From Gemmatimonadota bacterium (GTDB lineage Bacteria; Gemmatimonadota; Gemmatimonadetes; Longimicrobiales; Longimicrobiaceae), in contig JAFAYN010000363.1 in the NCBI GenBank assembly GCA_019240375.1, positions 1-14,259 of the forward strand: 14,259 bases of DNA, in the 5' to 3' direction. Shown one piece after another: positions 1-6,119 of the stretch. Under the pieces are notes generated by a model that did not search any database, was not told the DNA's origin, and saw nothing but the letters and a program-made list of their open reading frames with translations. Each line of letters starts with the position of its first letter. Position 1 is the first letter of the stretch. Both the position numbers and the translations under genes were made by a program.

Positions 1-1
1 C

Positions 2-484
2 CCGACCGCGGCGCGAAACAGCAGCACGGGAGGCCAGCCGGACCTCACTCGAGTCGCGGTGTTCCGGAAGGCCCCGAACATCACCATCGGCTGGGCGAAG
101 GGGTGGATCGGTCCCGAGGGAGGCCGGCTCGACTTCCACGGTTTCGCGATCGAGGTTCCCGCCGGGGCGGTGGACAAGCAGACGATGTTCACCATCAGGC
201 TCCCCGTGGACCCCAAGTCGTCCGAGCACGTGATGGCCGAGTTCGGACCGCACAACGTCACCTTCCTCAAGCCCGTCCGCATTGAACTTCCGTACGGCGG
301 GACCTCCATCGAGGGCGCGGCCAACCCCGCGATCGTGTGGTGGAGCCCCGAGGGGACCTGGGTCGACATGGGAGGCGTGATCACCACCGATGGCGCGCGC
401 CTGCAGGTGGACGTCCCCCACTTCTCGACCTACGGGACCACGGACGCACAGCGCACGACCGGTGTCGCGGTATCCGGGGGCTGA
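2..484 (+). CDS. ZU5-like domain protein, 5' partial
   Basis: The frame is open to the left window edge, so the true start is probably outside. A GTG at 59 is possible but has no Shine-Dalgarno site in front of it. The visible protein has the pattern of bacterial ZU5-like beta-sandwich domains: a GPEGG turn, then IEVPAGAV, then a strand ending FLKPVRIELPY, and near the C-terminus VDVPHFSTYG. Such domains usually sit in secreted or surface proteins as binding or assembly modules and have no catalytic residues. No signal peptide can be judged because the N-terminus is missing. The stop at 482-484 lies 23 bases before the proposed GTG of the TPR gene, so the two are probably co-transcribed. The fold is inferred from motif pattern only, and the ligand is unknown. 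Confidence 0.65.
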   Translation, partial: PTAARNSSTGGQPDLTRVAVFRKAPNITIGWAKGWIGPEGGRLDFHGFAIEVPAGAVDKQTMFTIRLPVDPKSSEHVMAEFGPHNVTFLKPVRIELPYGGTSIEGAANPAIVWWSPEGTWVDMGGVITTDGARLQVDVPHFSTYGTTDAQRTTGVAVSGG

Positions 485-507
485 ACGATCCTGAGAAGAA
501 ATACTCC

Positions 508-1836
508 GTGAAACGCGCAGTATCTTCGATCGAGGATCTTGCCCAGCTCCTCCCCGCGACGGACCTGGGGGATGAACTCCGCCGCCGGCTGATGGAGGTG
601 TCCATCCCGGACCCGGAGCGCCGGTGGGCGGGTTCCGAATCGATGGTTACGGTCGACAAGCGGGTGGTCGACACGACCGCGCTGGAGAGCGTGCTGCGGG
701 ATGTCGAGGATGTGGCGCGTGCTTCGATCACCGAGATGATCGACCGGTACCGGGAGATCTTCCAGGCCCATCTGGTCGGGGACGATGCGTCCGTGGCCCG
801 GAGCATCCTGCTGCTGGGAGAGGAGACGCAGGTCCGCGGGATCGCCCGCGACGCCCGGCTCTTCTACGAGACGGCCCTGCGCCTCGCCCTGCCGCTGGTG
901 GACAAAGCCCCCCAGATCCTCGCGCTGCGCCGGCTCGCCCGGCTGGAACGCGACCAGGGGAGGCTCCACAGGGCCTACGACCTGTACACCCGGTCGGGCG
1001 ATCTCGCACGGGACTCGGGGGACGCGCAGGGAGAGGTCGTCGCCACGATCGGACAGGCGACGGTGCTGATGTACCAGGGGCACTGGGCGGAAGCCGAGGC
1101 CCACCTGCGGAAGGCCCTGGGCCAGATGGAGCAGAGCAGCCCGGACGACCTTATCCTCCAGCGCGGGCACGTGGCGAACAACCTGGGAATGGTGCTCACC
1201 CGTCAGGCACGCTTCACGGAGGCGGAGGAGTGGCTCGAACAGGCCATGAAGTTCTGGACGCGGGTGGACAGCCCCAACGACTGCGGGGTCTGCCACCACA
1301 ACCTCGGCGCGCTCCGGCTCAACCAGGGGCGCCGGGACGAGGCGAGGGCGATCCTGCAAGGGGCCCTTGCGCTCCGTATCTCCTCCGCGCTCGCGGCGCT
1401 GATCACCACCGACCTCGCCCAGGCCTGCGCGGAGGACGGCATGGTGTCGAAGGCCGAGGAGTGGGGCCGGATCGCCGAGGAGTACGCGCTTCGCTCCCGG
1501 TCTCCCTACTACCTGGGCCACATGTACCGGGGACTGGGCGTGATCGCGCATTCGCGGGGGGCGGAAGGGGTGACCTTCTTCGAGAAGGCGCTGGAGATCG
1601 CGCGGGAAACCGACCTCCCGCTCCTGGAGGGCGAGACACTGGTCGACTACGCCCCCCTGCGCGCCGACATGGGACAGACGGAGGAGGCAATCGACTACCT
1701 CGATCGTGCCCGGGCGATCTTCACCTCGCTCGGCGCGTCCGGAGAGTTGCAGCGGCTGGCGCACGTCGCCCGGAAGATCCGCCCCCCAGCGACCCCGGTG
1801 GGATCCTCCGACGAGGTGGGTGCGCCCATGTCGTGA
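508..1836 (+). CDS. Tetratricopeptide-repeat protein
   Basis: A 442-residue protein from GTG 508, preceded by GAGAAG about 9 bases upstream. The frame is open further upstream, but that part overlaps the ZU5-like gene and reads like an arginine-rich shadow, so 508 is preferred. Residues 1-95 form a charged, probably helical N-terminal part. From about 100 to 420 there are repeated helix pairs typical of TPRs, such as GQATVLMYQGHWAEAEAHL (182-200), NNLGMVLTRQARFTEAEEWL (224-243), HNLGALRLNQGRRDEARAIL (264-283) and a last one at 380-405. No enzymatic domain, DNA-binding domain, signal peptide or membrane segment is visible, so it should be a cytoplasmic protein-protein scaffold. Partner unknown. 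The gene may share a transcript with the ZU5-like gene and ends convergently with the oxidase gene on the minus strand. Confidence 0.85.
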   Translation: MKRAVSSIEDLAQLLPATDLGDELRRRLMEVSIPDPERRWAGSESMVTVDKRVVDTTALESVLRDVEDVARASITEMIDRYREIFQAHLVGDDASVARSILLLGEETQVRGIARDARLFYETALRLALPLVDKAPQILALRRLARLERDQGRLHRAYDLYTRSGDLARDSGDAQGEVVATIGQATVLMYQGHWAEAEAHLRKALGQMEQSSPDDLILQRGHVANNLGMVLTRQARFTEAEEWLEQAMKFWTRVDSPNDCGVCHHNLGALRLNQGRRDEARAILQGALALRISSALAALITTDLAQACAEDGMVSKAEEWGRIAEEYALRSRSPYYLGHMYRGLGVIAHSRGAEGVTFFEKALEIARETDLPLLEGETLVDYAPLRADMGQTEEAIDYLDRARAIFTSLGASGELQRLAHVARKIRPPATPVGSSDEVGAPMS

Positions 1837-1878
1837 GGCGCCGCCGCCCGTAAGCTCCAGCCCCCGCCGTGATCCGCT

Positions 1879-2826
1879 CTACCGCGGCGCTCCCGCCAGC
1901 TCCGCCACCTCGTCCGCGCACCCCCACGACACCGTCACCCCCGCGCCGCCGTGCCCGTAGTTGTGGATCACCCGGCCGCCGGAAGAGCCGGTCTCCACCT
2001 CCAGCCGCACGGCGGGGCGCCCGGGACGCAGCCCAACCCGGTGCTCCAGCACGCGCACCCCGGCGAGCCGCGGCTCCAGGCGGAGGCACCGCTCCACGAT
2101 CCCCGCCGCCACCTCGGGGTCGGGGCGCAGCTCCCAGCTCCCCTGCTCCGCCGTCCCGCCCAGGATGCAGTCCCCCGAGCGCGGGACCACGTAGGTGGCG
2201 CCCTCCGGCGGGTCGATGTCCAGGGCGAAGCGGTCGAGCCCGGGGTTCTCCACCCGGACGACCTGGCCGCGGATCGGGTACATCGTCTCGTCGCCCAGCA
2301 GGGCGCGCGCCCCCAGCCCGGTGCAGTTGACCACCAGGGGGAAGCCCGTCGCCTCGTCCAGGGCGGCAAGGACGCGCCGCTCCACCACCCCGCCCCCGGC
2401 CCGGAGGCGCGCCTCCAGGTACCGCAGGTACACCGGCATCTCCACCACGGGAACGCGGAGCCGCTGCCCCCCCGCGTACCCGTCCGGCACCACCTCCGCC
2501 GGGGCGCGGGGGACCTCCCCCAGCTCGCCTCGCCGCCAGATGGCCGGCTCCTCCCCCCGCCACAGCTCGGTCCCTTCCAGCACGCGGATCCCCGCGGCCG
2601 GGTCGCCGGCCAGCGCCACCAGCTCCGCGTGGGCGCGGGCCGACCAGGCGAGCACCCGCTCCGCCGGATACGCCCGGAAGGGGTACCAGATCGCCGCGGC
2701 GACGCACGAAACCGTGTCCCGCGGGTCGTCGGCCGTCCAGACGCGCACCCGCCAGCCGCGCTCCTGCAGCCGGATGGCCGTGGACAGCCCGATCACGCCC
2801 GCTCCCACCACCAGCGCCTCTCCCAT
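1879..2826 (-). CDS. D-amino-acid oxidase-like FAD-dependent oxidoreductase (DAO family)
   Basis: A 315-residue protein starting at ATG 2826 with a GAGGAG Shine-Dalgarno site just upstream. An in-frame extension to 2910 would run through the terminator hairpin and is rejected. The N-terminal Rossmann dinucleotide motif is GAGVIGLS (8-15). Residues 37-50 (DTVSCVAAAIWYPF) match the FAD-binding segment typical of true D-amino-acid oxidases. Near the C-terminus GLRP (265-268) should supply the arginine that binds the substrate carboxylate, and VIHNYGHGG onward (286-304) fits the DAO signature pattern, ending WGCA. Y212 corresponds to the active-site tyrosine region of eukaryotic enzymes. Expected reaction: oxidative deamination of a D-amino acid to the imino acid with H2O2 release. 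The preferred substrate cannot be read from sequence. No secretion signal. It is transcribed separately from the operon upstream, because a hairpin intervenes at 2875-2908. Confidence 0.9.
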   Translation of the reverse strand: MGEALVVGAGVIGLSTAIRLQERGWRVRVWTADDPRDTVSCVAAAIWYPFRAYPAERVLAWSARAHAELVALAGDPAAGIRVLEGTELWRGEEPAIWRRGELGEVPRAPAEVVPDGYAGGQRLRVPVVEMPVYLRYLEARLRAGGGVVERRVLAALDEATGFPLVVNCTGLGARALLGDETMYPIRGQVVRVENPGLDRFALDIDPPEGATYVVPRSGDCILGGTAEQGSWELRPDPEVAAGIVERCLRLEPRLAGVRVLEHRVGLRPGRPAVRLEVETGSSGGRVIHNYGHGGAGVTVSWGCADEVAELAGAPR

Positions 2827-2874
2827 CGTCTCGCTCCTCCTCTCGCCCGTGCCCGAGCCGATCGCCATCCGTGC

Positions 2875-2908
2875 GAAAAGGCCCCCGGAGCGCTCCGGAG
2901 GCCTTTTC
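2875..2908 (-). terminator. Hairpin terminator of the ECF41 sigma operon
   Basis: Inverted repeat with 16-base arms (2875-2890 and 2893-2908), one internal mismatch and a 2-base loop. The arms are GC-rich with an A4/T4 stretch at their outer ends, so transcripts from either strand end the stem with UUUU. It begins 23 bases after the stop of the minus-strand sigma gene (2931) and lies upstream of the oxidase start, so it should end the sigma operon transcript. Confidence 0.8.
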
Positions 2909-2930
2909 ACCCGTGGACGGACGCGCCGCG

Positions 2931-3152
2931 CTACCGCGGTGCTTCGCTCTCCACCCCGCCCTGCGCCACCCCTCCCCCGAAGCGCTCCAGGTCCTCCATG
3001 ATCCGGGTGAGCGTGGACTCCTGCTGCTTCAACGCTTCCCGGTAGTCGAACGAATCCGTCGCCACCACCTCCGACCGCAGGTCCGAAAGGTAGGACCGCA
3101 GCGCCCCCGCCAGCACGGATGCCTCCTGCGCATCCAACGCAAGCTGCATCAT
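2931..3152 (-). CDS. Small helical protein, internal start within the sigma frame
   Basis: The last 73 codons of the sigma reading frame begin with two consecutive ATG codons (3152 and 3149) behind a strong GAGGAGG site, so they look like an independent gene. The product has no cysteine and a pattern typical of a small helical protein: LxGALRSYLSDLRSE, then TDSFDYREALKQQESTL and IMEDLERF, ending in a glycine-rich tail. I believe similar roughly 60-70-residue stand-alone proteins occur in other bacteria, but I know of no function. It could be made separately, as the C-terminal domain of the sigma factor, or both. Codon choice is less GC-biased here than in the sigma part (for example CTTGCGTTGGAT), which suggests a different origin. 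Confidence 0.5.
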   Translation of the reverse strand: MMQLALDAQEASVLAGALRSYLSDLRSEVVATDSFDYREALKQQESTLTRIMEDLERFGGGVAQGGVESEAPR

Positions 3153-4118
3153 CGACACCTCCTCGCCAGTGGATCGAATCGCCATCGCGTGGCTCCCGGC
3201 GGGCGAAGTTGCATGGTCCGGGCCAGCGGTGCCCAGCTTGTCGGGGTTGGTGACGAGGAAGAGCGAGCGGATCCGGCCGTCCTCCACGTGGATGGCGGCG
3301 ACGCTGTGCAGGCGGCCGTCCACGTAGTTCACCACCCCGGTGCGCCCGTTGATCGTCGCCAGGCGGAAGTCCGCGCGGGTGGCCTTGCTCACCAGCCCCA
3401 CCATGAAGCGCGCCACCCGGTCGGCGCCGGTGACGGGGCGCAGGGCCGAGGGGACCTTGCCGCCGCCGTCCGAGTAGGCGACCACGTCGTCTGCCAGCAC
3501 GTGCAGCAGCCCCTCCACGTCGCCCTCGCGGGTCGCCAGGAGGAAGCGGGTGAGGAGCCGGTCGTGCTCCTCCGGGTCGGCGGACACCGGCCGGCCGCCC
3601 TCCGCGAGCCGCTTGCGGGCGCGCCGCTCGATCTGCCGGCAGTTCTCCTCCGTCTTACCCACGATCTCCGCGATCTGCCGGTAGCTGAAGTCGAACGACT
3701 CCCGCAGCAGGAACACCGCCCGCTCCACCGGGGTCAGCCGCTCCAGCATGAACAGGAAGGCGAGCGAGAGCTCGTCGGCCAGCTCGTGCATCCCCGCCGG
3801 GTCGCCGGTGGGACCGGGGTCCGGCTCGGCCACCAGCGGCTCCGGGAGCCACACCCCCACGTACTCGGTGCGGCGGTGATGCACGGCGCGCAGGGTGTCG
3901 ATGCACAGCCGGGTGACCAGCCGGACGAGGTACGCCGACGGGTTCTCCACCCGCGCGTGGTCCACCCCGTGCCAGCGCAGGTAGGCGTCCTGAAGCACGT
4001 CCTCGGCCTCGCGGACGGAGCCCAGCATCCGGTAGGCGACCCCGAACATCCGGCCGCGCTCCCGCTCGAAGGTCCCCAGCGCGGCCGGCTCCGGCGAAAG
4101 GCCGGCCGCCTCGCTCAC
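2931..4118 (-). CDS. ECF41-group RNA polymerase sigma factor (SigJ-like) with a C-terminal in-frame extension
   Basis: A 395-residue protein from GTG 4118, whose codon overlaps the stop of the upstream flavoprotein gene (GTGA, 4115-4118), with GGAGG about 8 bases upstream. Sigma region 2 spans roughly 15-80, including MLGSVREAEDVLQDAYLRWH. Region 4 spans about 120-172, including FSYRQIAEIVGKTEENCRQI. A SnoaL/NTF2-like domain follows at about 183-295. All three motifs I recall for group ECF41 are present: WLPEP (90-94), DGGGK (217-221) and NPDKL (291-295). ECF41 factors have no separate anti-sigma factor; the fused C-terminal domain controls activity. Family members normally end shortly after NPDKL. 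Here the frame continues through about 27 linker residues into a 73-residue module that has its own start and ribosome-binding site (see the next two entries). The sigma call is firm; whether the extension is translated as one chain is uncertain. Confidence 0.9.
   Translation of the reverse strand: MSEAAGLSPEPAALGTFERERGRMFGVAYRMLGSVREAEDVLQDAYLRWHGVDHARVENPSAYLVRLVTRLCIDTLRAVHHRRTEYVGVWLPEPLVAEPDPGPTGDPAGMHELADELSLAFLFMLERLTPVERAVFLLRESFDFSYRQIAEIVGKTEENCRQIERRARKRLAEGGRPVSADPEEHDRLLTRFLLATREGDVEGLLHVLADDVVAYSDGGGKVPSALRPVTGADRVARFMVGLVSKATRADFRLATINGRTGVVNYVDGRLHSVAAIHVEDGRIRSLFLVTNPDKLGTAGPDHATSPAGSHAMAIRSTGEEVSMMQLALDAQEASVLAGALRSYLSDLRSEVVATDSFDYREALKQQESTLTRIMEDLERFGGGVAQGGVESEAPR
3157..3164 (-). 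promoter_or_regulatory. Strong internal Shine-Dalgarno site
   Basis: The minus strand reads GAGGAGGT, then four bases, then ATGATG. Sequence and spacing are near ideal for ribosome binding, and the site lies inside the sigma reading frame. It supports separate translation of the 73-residue C-terminal protein. Confidence 0.65.
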
Positions 4119-5341
4119 CGCGGCCCCTCCAGGGCCAGGGCCGGCGCGGCCTCCGCCGGACGGGGCGTCACCCCGCCGCCCCGTGGCCAGCGGTAGAGCG
4201 GGAACCCGGTGCGCATCTCGTTGCGGGCGACGAAGAAGGTCATCCTGCAGATCATCTCCTTGGTGAGCACGGCGGGGCGCCCGGTCCACACCCGGTCGCG
4301 CGGGGCGTCGTCCGGCCGGGTGAACTGGATCAGCGCGTCCCGTCGCCCCAGGCTGACGCAGCGGATCACGAAGCCGAAGTCGAAGGGCTCCGGCTCCCGC
4401 CCCTCCAGCTCGCGGCGGAGGCTCGCGCCCGCGTGCGCCCCCGAGGGGAGGGCGCTCACGCACCCCATGCGGACTGCGTCCCCGCCGAAGGGGATCGCGG
4501 CGGCGTCACCCGCGGCCAGGATCTCCGGCCGATCCAGGGCGTGCAGGGTGGAATCTACACGGATCCGTCCGCACCCGTCCACCGCCAGCCCCGCCTCCCG
4601 CGCCAGCGCCGGGGGCGCGAAGCCGCCGGCCCAGACGCACAGGTCGAAGGGGAGCTCGCCGCCGCCGTCCAGCACGGCGCGGCCGCGCTCCAGCGCCCGC
4701 ACCCCGGTCTCCTCCGCCAGCTCCACCCCCAGCCCGGCCAGGCGGCCTCGGATGTGCGCCCGCCCCGCGGCCGAGTACCCGTCACCCACCCGCCCCAGCG
4801 TCGCCAGCGTCACCCGCAGCCCGGGAAAGCGTTCCGCCAGCTCCGCCGCCGTCTCGATCCCGGTCAGCCCGCCGCCGGCCACCAGCACGCGCCCCCGCTC
4901 CGCCGCCATCCGCCCGAGCCGGGCCGCCGCCTCGCCGATCAGCCGCGGGTCGTCCAGGCGGAGGACGTGCTCCGCCACCCCGGGAACCGGGGCCGCGGTG
5001 ACGCTCCCCAGCGCCACCACCAGCCGGTCGTACCCCAGCGCCAGGCGCTCCCCGTCGGCGCCGCGCCCGACCGCCCGCCCTGCGGCCGGGTCGATCCCCT
5101 CCACCCGTCCCCGGACGAAGCGGACCCCGCGCCGCGCCAGGAGCGGCGCGTAGGCGAAGGCCGCCGGAGGGGAGCCCGCCAGCGCCTCGTGCAGGCGGAT
5201 CCGCTGCGTGAACTCCGGGCGGGCGTCCACCAGCGTCACCTCGACGGGCGCGCCGGCCCCCGCGACCCGCGCCGCCGCCGCCATCCCCGCGTACCCCCCG
5301 CCCAGGACCAGGATGCGCTGCTTTCCCCGTGTGCGTGCCAT
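4115..5341 (-). CDS. NAD(P)/FAD-dependent oxidoreductase, type II NADH dehydrogenase-like
   Basis: A 408-residue flavoprotein starting at ATG 5341, preceded closely by GGGGGAG. It has the two-dinucleotide-fold layout of the pyridine nucleotide-disulfide/NDH-2 superfamily: FAD motif GGGYAG (14-19), NAD(P)H motif GGGLTG (156-161) followed by IETAAELAERFP, and a second FAD contact ILAAGDAA (274-281). No CxxxxC redox disulfide is visible, which points away from disulfide reductases and toward an NDH-2-like or other quinone- or acceptor-reducing enzyme. There is no obvious membrane helix; the C-terminal 70 residues could attach peripherally. Its stop overlaps the sigma factor's GTG, so the two are translationally coupled. 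ECF41 factors are known to be encoded beside, and to control, oxidoreductase-type genes, so this is probably the sigma factor's target. The acceptor is unknown. Confidence 0.88.
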   Translation of the reverse strand: MARTRGKQRILVLGGGYAGMAAAARVAGAGAPVEVTLVDARPEFTQRIRLHEALAGSPPAAFAYAPLLARRGVRFVRGRVEGIDPAAGRAVGRGADGERLALGYDRLVVALGSVTAAPVPGVAEHVLRLDDPRLIGEAAARLGRMAAERGRVLVAGGGLTGIETAAELAERFPGLRVTLATLGRVGDGYSAAGRAHIRGRLAGLGVELAEETGVRALERGRAVLDGGGELPFDLCVWAGGFAPPALAREAGLAVDGCGRIRVDSTLHALDRPEILAAGDAAAIPFGGDAVRMGCVSALPSGAHAGASLRRELEGREPEPFDFGFVIRCVSLGRRDALIQFTRPDDAPRDRVWTGRPAVLTKEMICRMTFFVARNEMRTGFPLYRWPRGGGVTPRPAEAAPALALEGPR

Positions 5342-5413
5342 GATCTCCCCCTCGTTTCCCTGTCTGCGCGTGAACCCCTCGCTTCGGCCCGGCCCTCGGG
5401 CCCCTACCTGGAA

Positions 5414-5441
5414 GACGGAGCAGGGGGGGAGAAACGTGACA
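5414..5441 (-). promoter_or_regulatory. Candidate ECF41-type promoter for the flavoprotein-sigma operon
   Basis: The minus strand has TGTCACG (5441-5435), 17 bases, then CGTC (5417-5414). The conserved ECF41 promoter, as I recall it from work on Bacillus licheniformis and Rhodobacter, is TGTCACA followed by CGTC at about this distance. The site is 73 bases upstream of the flavoprotein ATG in the correct orientation, so the operon is probably autoregulated by its own sigma factor. Motif match by eye only. Confidence 0.6.
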
Positions 5442-5457
5442 CGCCGGGCGCACGCCA

Positions 5458-5495
5458 GAAAAAAAGCCCCCACGGCCGCGGTCGGCCGTGGGGGC
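5458..5495 (-). terminator. Intrinsic terminator of the lipoprotein gene
   Basis: A perfect 12-base inverted repeat (5466-5477 and 5484-5495) with a 6-base loop, followed on the minus strand by a run of seven or more T (complement of 5458-5465). This is a classic rho-independent terminator, 20 bases after the stop of the lipoprotein gene. It also separates that gene from the ECF41 promoter just downstream. Confidence 0.9.
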
Positions 5496-5515
5496 GGATC
5501 CGGGTCCGGCGCCGC

Positions 5516-5827
5516 TCAGCAGTCGCCGGAGGCCACCTGCTTCCACGCGGCCTGCTGCGCGCCCCTGTCGTACTTGTGGGAGTACGAGTAGCGCGCCTGG
5601 ATCTGGCCGATCTGCTGCAGGGCGCGGAAGGGGGAGCGGTGCGCGGCCCGGGCGTACTGCGCGCTGGGGGCTCCCAGCATGGAGCACGAGGAGAGCCCCG
5701 CGCTCACCTGCCCCGTGGGGCTCATCCCGACCTGCAGCCCCCCCGGGCCGAAAGAGGGAGCGCACGCGGCGAGCGCCAGCACGGACGACGCGGCACCGAG
5801 GCGAAGGAGTTTACCGACGGTACGCAT
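5516..5827 (-). CDS. Small putative lipoprotein
   Basis: A 103-residue protein from ATG 5827, preceded by GGAGGG. The N-terminus is a lipoprotein signal peptide: positive MRTVGKLLR, a hydrophobic stretch, then the lipobox LAAC with the lipid-modified cysteine at residue 22. The mature part is short and rich in Ala, Ser, Gly and Gln, with AQYARAAHRSPF and a Gln/Tyr segment at 71-93. Besides C22 it has C48 and a C-terminal C103, which could form a disulfide in the periplasm. No known domain is recognised. It should be anchored to a membrane facing the periplasm. It is monocistronic: its own terminator follows, and a 133-base gap separates it from the kinase operon upstream. Confidence 0.75.
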   Translation of the reverse strand: MRTVGKLLRLGAASSVLALAACAPSFGPGGLQVGMSPTGQVSAGLSSCSMLGAPSAQYARAAHRSPFRALQQIGQIQARYSYSHKYDRGAQQAAWKQVASGDC

Positions 5828-5960
5828 GGACCCTCCGGGATGTGGCGGCGCCCCGGTTCCCCGCGCCGCGGCGCGCACCTGCCGGCGGGGAAGGGCACCG
5901 GCGTGTCGACACGGTGCGCACGGCGTTTCGAGGCAGCAGTTTCCGGGCCCGGAGCCCGGC
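5828..5960. other. Intergenic gap with a palindrome and a short hairpin
   Basis: No gene is seen. It holds a 10-base perfect palindrome GTGTCGACAC (5903-5912) flanked by GCACC and GGTGC, which could be an operator or form a hairpin. A short GC hairpin (CCGGGC 5943-5948, GCCCGG 5954-5959) lies directly after the ancestral stop of the hybrid kinase and may help end that operon. Neither site has a T-run. Confidence 0.35.
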
Positions 5961-6119
5961 TCACCCCTCCGCCAGCGGCAGCGTGAAGTAGAAGCTGCTC
6001 CCCGAGCCAGGCGCGCTTTCCGCCCAGATCCGCCCGCCGTGCGCCTCCACGATCCCGCGGCAGATGGCGAGTCCCAGCCCCGCCCCCAGACGGTTCCCCG
6101 TCCGCGTCGTCCAGAACCT
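5961..6119 (-). pseudogene. Severed C-terminal end of the hybrid histidine kinase
   Basis: These 52 codons, in the same frame as the gene at 6120-7106, continue it after an in-frame TAG and end at TGA 5961-5963. They encode the missing part of the HATPase domain: [10 protein letters not shown], the G2 box GAGLGLAI, then [13 protein letters not shown] and FYFTLPL. Every motif is intact and in frame, so the only visible lesion is the TAG. There is no separate start or ribosome-binding site, so this part is made only by readthrough, or if the TAG is a sequencing error. Confidence 0.85.

Noticed and set aside
2827..2910. N-terminal extension of the D-amino-acid oxidase to 2910
   Set aside because: It would be translated from the terminator hairpin and lacks family similarity; ATG 2826 has a strong Shine-Dalgarno site and gives a normal Rossmann start.
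5905..5929. GAAAC-N16-CGAC upstream of the lipoprotein as an ECF-type promoter
   Set aside because: The match is generic, the -10 part falls inside a palindrome that may be an operator, and no sigma factor in the window is known to use such a motif.
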